NCBI GenBank assembly: GCA_023390705.1
Contig: JAEWCI010000284.1
Location: forward strand, 1-8,311
Source: Pseudomonadota bacterium
Lineage (GTDB): Bacteria > Pseudomonadota > Alphaproteobacteria > Acetobacterales > Acetobacteraceae
Direction of reading: 5' to 3'
DNA: 8,311 nt
Positions 6,381-8,311 of the stretch are shown piece by piece (the stretch's first letter is position 1; each line of letters begins with the position of its first letter). Both the position numbers and the translations under genes were made by a program. Under the pieces are notes generated by a model, which searched no databases, had not been told where the DNA came from, and worked only from the letters and a program-made list of their open reading frames with translations.

Positions 6381-7690
6381 CAGCCCACCAGCACCGCGAT
6401 GCGGCTGAGCGCGTTGCCGCCATAGCCCTGCGGATTCCAATTGGCGGGGGCGTGCGGCTGCATCCGGCCCTGGTCGTCGGTGGCGCGGTACCAGACCTCG
6501 AAATAGCCGTCGGAAGGCAGCGCCACCCGGCCCTGCCAGCGCTGCCAGGCATGGCGGTTGGGCGGCGGCGAGAGCTGCATCTCCTGCCAGGTGGCGCCGA
6601 AGTCCAGGCTGGTGTGGACGGCGCGCACCGTGTTGTCTCCGGCCCAGGCGAAACCGCGTACATCAAGCTGGCGGGTGCCGGCGGGCAGGCGGCTGCCATG
6701 CTGGAGATTGGTGAGGATGCTGCGCACCGGCATGCTCTCCAGGTCCGTGAAGTCCTGGCCGTCATTGCGGCTGCCGGGCACGATGGGCCGCACCGGCACG
6801 CGGTAGCTGGTGCCGCCCATGCCGGCGCCGGTATGCGGCTTGTCTAGGATGGTGATGCGGGTCAGCCATTTCTGCGAAAGGCTGCCGGGCCAGCCCGGCA
6901 CCAGCAGCCGCACCGGCGCGCCGTGCAGATGCGGCATGGGCGCGCCGTTCATGCGCAGCGCGATCAGCGTGTCCTCGTCCATCGCCTTCTCAAGCCGCAT
7001 GCCGCGGCTGATGGCGGCGCGGTCCGTGGCGCCGGAGAGATGCGGGTCCGCGCCGAAATGGCCGGTGAATTTCGCCCCCGGCTTCAGCCCCGCGGCGGCC
7101 AGCACGTCGCGCAGCCGCACCCCGGTCCATTCCGCGCAGGAGATGGCGCCGTTGCCCCACTGGTTGCCGCGCGTCTCCGGCGAGAAGAAGCTGCGGCCAT
7201 TGCCGCCGCATTCCATCTGCAGGCGCCGCGTCACCAGCGGGAAGCGCGCTTCCAACTCGCCCAGGGTGAGTTCCAGCGGCGTGTTCACCTCGCCATCCAG
7301 GCGCAGCTTCCAGGCTTTGGGGTCCGTGGCGAAGGGCTCGGGGATCTGGCCGTTCATGCGGATGAAGAACTTGTCCGCCGGCGTCACCTCGTCGTCGAGC
7401 ATGTGCTCGGGCGTTTCCGCCACCAGCGGGCGTTCGCCCAGGATGACCAGCGGCGCCTTGCCTTCCATGCGCAGCAATTGCGGCGCGGCGCCGGCCGGCT
7501 GGGCCAGGGCGGCGGGCAGCAGGCCGGCAGGCAGGTTGCGGCCGAAGGGCAGGGCGGTGCCCAGCGCCGCGCCCATGGCCGCCAGCGCCGCACCCTTCAG
7601 GGCGCCGCGCCGGCCCCAGACAAGGGCGTCAGCCCGCTCCGGGTCCGTCGCGTAGAGTTCCCGCAAACTGCGCTCGGGCCTGCTGGCCAT
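6380..7690 (-). CDS. sorT: Periplasmic molybdenum sulfite dehydrogenase, SorT/SorA type (SoxC-like)
   Basis: 436 aa, close to the usual 400-430 for the family. It oxidises sulfite to sulfate at a molybdopterin centre and passes electrons to a c-type cytochrome. A twin-arginine export signal (GRRGALKG, Arg27-Arg28, then a hydrophobic stretch ending near ALAQ at 64) implies folding with cofactor before export. The oxidoreductase molybdopterin domain covers about 85-265. Cys161 in MECGGNGRS is the expected molybdenum-binding cysteine. GNQWGNGAISCAEWTGVRLRDVL and the VPGWPGSLSQKWLTRI stretch are also typical. The dimerisation domain covers about 290-436 (GGTSYRVP, ESMPVRSIL, GFAWAGDN). FFIRMNG and the ECGGNGR context fit SorT/SorA better than classical SoxC, whose motif as I recall it reads LECAANSG. 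Many pipelines would still label it soxC. The stop codon overlaps the cytochrome start as TGATG, so the two are translationally coupled. Enzyme class is nearly certain; the SorT versus SoxC subfamily is recognised from memory of motifs only. Confidence 0.9.
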   Translation of the reverse strand: MASRPERSLRELYATDPERADALVWGRRGALKGAALAAMGAALGTALPFGRNLPAGLLPAALAQPAGAAPQLLRMEGKAPLVILGERPLVAETPEHMLDDEVTPADKFFIRMNGQIPEPFATDPKAWKLRLDGEVNTPLELTLGELEARFPLVTRRLQMECGGNGRSFFSPETRGNQWGNGAISCAEWTGVRLRDVLAAAGLKPGAKFTGHFGADPHLSGATDRAAISRGMRLEKAMDEDTLIALRMNGAPMPHLHGAPVRLLVPGWPGSLSQKWLTRITILDKPHTGAGMGGTSYRVPVRPIVPGSRNDGQDFTDLESMPVRSILTNLQHGSRLPAGTRQLDVRGFAWAGDNTVRAVHTSLDFGATWQEMQLSPPPNRHAWQRWQGRVALPSDGYFEVWYRATDDQGRMQPHAPANWNPQGYGGNALSRIAVLVG

Positions 7691-7699
7691 GATCCCTTA

Positions 7700-7707
7700 T
7701 CCTCCCC
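7700..7707 (-). promoter_or_regulatory. Ribosome binding site of the sulfite dehydrogenase gene
   Basis: On the minus strand GGGGAGGA stands 9 nt before the ATG at 7690. It supports that start over internal methionines and lies in the 48-nt gap after the anti-sigma stop codon. I see no convincing promoter in this gap. Confidence 0.7.
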
Positions 7708-7738
7708 TGCTCTTCTCGTTCATCGCAACCGATGCGGA

Positions 7739-8311
7739 TCAACCGAGGCAGACGCGCTGCACCTGCCCCGAAACTGCGGCCACGCGCGGCCCGTCCTCCC
7801 GGCTCCGGGGGCCCCGCTCCACCTCCTGCCGGGCCAAATGGGCCAGGACCCGCAGGCGCTCGCGTGGCAGGGTCGCGGTCACGGCGTAGTCCATGCTCCC
7901 ATCCGCCCAGTGATAGGTCAGGCTGCCGTCCAGGTTGTCGCTGCAACGCATCGGCCTGGCAAGGCGCTGTGAGGAAGGCCCGGCGTAGAAGGACAGGGCC
8001 TCCCCGGCCCGGTCGGCATAGAGCACCAGCATGGCGGCGCCATCCGCGCCGGGCAGCACGCGGCCGCCCAGCACGGCGAAGCCGCCGGCATCCAGCATGG
8101 GCACCACCACTGCCGTGCCCAGGCGGCGCGCCAGCCAGCCGGCCAGTTGGTCGGCATCGGAAGTCTGCAATTCCATCGCCCGGCCAGGATTCGCGGCGAA
8201 GATGCGATGCGCCCGCGCCGCCGCCGGTTCGGCCGGCGCCGCCAGGGCCGCCGGTTCGGGCGCGAATTGGCCACGGGCCAGCCAGCCGGCGCCACCGCCC
8301 AGAAGGACCAG
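7739..8311 (-). CDS. Transmembrane anti-sigma factor, C-terminal part (5' end outside window)
   Basis: The frame stays open to the window edge, so about 190 residues are visible and the start is missing. The visible part begins with a hydrophobic stretch (LVLLGGGAGWLARG), which looks like the membrane helix. An Ala/Pro-rich linker follows, then a periplasmic domain with the pattern AHRIFAANPGR, GWLARRLG, GFAVLGGRVLPG, YHWADGSMDYAV and LPRERL. This pattern is typical of RsiW-like (COG5662) membrane anti-sigma factors. The cytoplasmic sigma-binding domain, often a zinc-binding HxxxCxxC type, would lie beyond 8311, as would the partner ECF sigma gene. Two cysteines lie in the periplasmic part, in MRCSD and in the terminal RVCLG. 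The gene ends 48 nt before the sulfite dehydrogenase and points the same way. Inferred role: it holds an ECF sigma factor at the membrane and releases it on a periplasmic signal, plausibly sulfite, to switch on this operon. Family call is good; the signal is inference. Confidence 0.83.
   Translation of the reverse strand: MVLLGGGAGWLARGQFAPEPAALAAPAEPAAARAHRIFAANPGRAMELQTSDADQLAGWLARRLGTAVVVPMLDAGGFAVLGGRVLPGADGAAMLVLYADRAGEALSFYAGPSSQRLARPMRCSDNLDGSLTYHWADGSMDYAVTATLPRERLRVLAHLARQEVERGPRSREDGPRVAAVSGQVQRVCLG

Noticed and set aside
4761..6425. Open frame of 554 codons on the plus strand across soxZ to the cytochrome gene
   Set aside because: It runs antisense to four intact genes, resembles no family and shows a low-complexity composition typical of such shadows.
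6380..7690. Calling the molybdenum protein a plain SoxC
   Set aside because: The cysteine-site and C-terminal motifs fit SorT/SorA better, and the partner cytochrome is too short for a canonical SoxD. SoxC-like naming is kept only as a note.
7691..7738. Possible ECF promoter or small peptide (eight codons from an internal ATG) in the gap before the sulfite dehydrogenase
   Set aside because: I could not find a paired -35/-10 of ECF type, and the short frame has no ribosome binding site of its own.

Overview
The window is a tightly packed, minus-strand sulfur-oxidation (Sox) operon in very GC-rich DNA. The reading frames, codon bias and family content suggest an alphaproteobacterium. An Acetobacteraceae member such as a Roseomonas-like organism is a reasonable guess, because these genomes are GC-rich and carry many Bug-type binding proteins, but nothing here fixes the taxon.

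Layout in transcription order, from high to low coordinates. (1) 8311-7739: C-terminal part of a membrane anti-sigma factor, cut by the window edge; its cognate ECF sigma gene is presumably just outside. (2) 7690-6380 and 6380-5898: a periplasmic molybdenum sulfite dehydrogenase of the SorT/SorA type and a membrane-anchored monoheme cytochrome c, overlapping by one base. (3) 5894-3852: soxX, soxY, soxZ and soxA with gaps of 12 nt or less, or overlaps. (4) A 98-nt gap with a strong stem-loop, then soxB (3753-2074) and, 3 nt later, a CcdA/SoxV-type thiol-electron carrier (2070-1333). (5) A 176-nt gap with two inverted repeats, then a Bug/TctC-type periplasmic binding protein (1156-176). (6) 175 nt with further inverted repeats and no supported gene.

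How the genes fit together: SoxYZ carries the sulfur substrate on a C-terminal Gly-Gly-Cys-Gly-Gly arm. SoxAX joins thiosulfate to that cysteine oxidatively, and SoxB hydrolyses the terminal sulfone to sulfate. SoxV moves reducing power across the membrane to keep SoxY or its helpers reduced. The sulfite dehydrogenase and cytochrome pair oxidises sulfite to sulfate and passes electrons to the respiratory chain. No canonical SoxCD (sulfane dehydrogenase) is present in the window; the molybdenum protein looks like SorT/SorA instead. The anti-sigma gene directly upstream resembles the arrangement reported in Sinorhizobium meliloti, where RpoE1/RpoE4-type ECF sigma factors respond to sulfite and control sulfite oxidation. 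Here that control may extend to a whole thiosulfate-oxidation operon.

I see no mobile elements, CRISPR arrays, tRNAs or rRNAs. The pathway is known. The less ordinary points are the ECF/anti-sigma linkage, the SorT-for-SoxCD arrangement, an additional cysteine in the SoxY core, and the soxA-soxB stem-loop.
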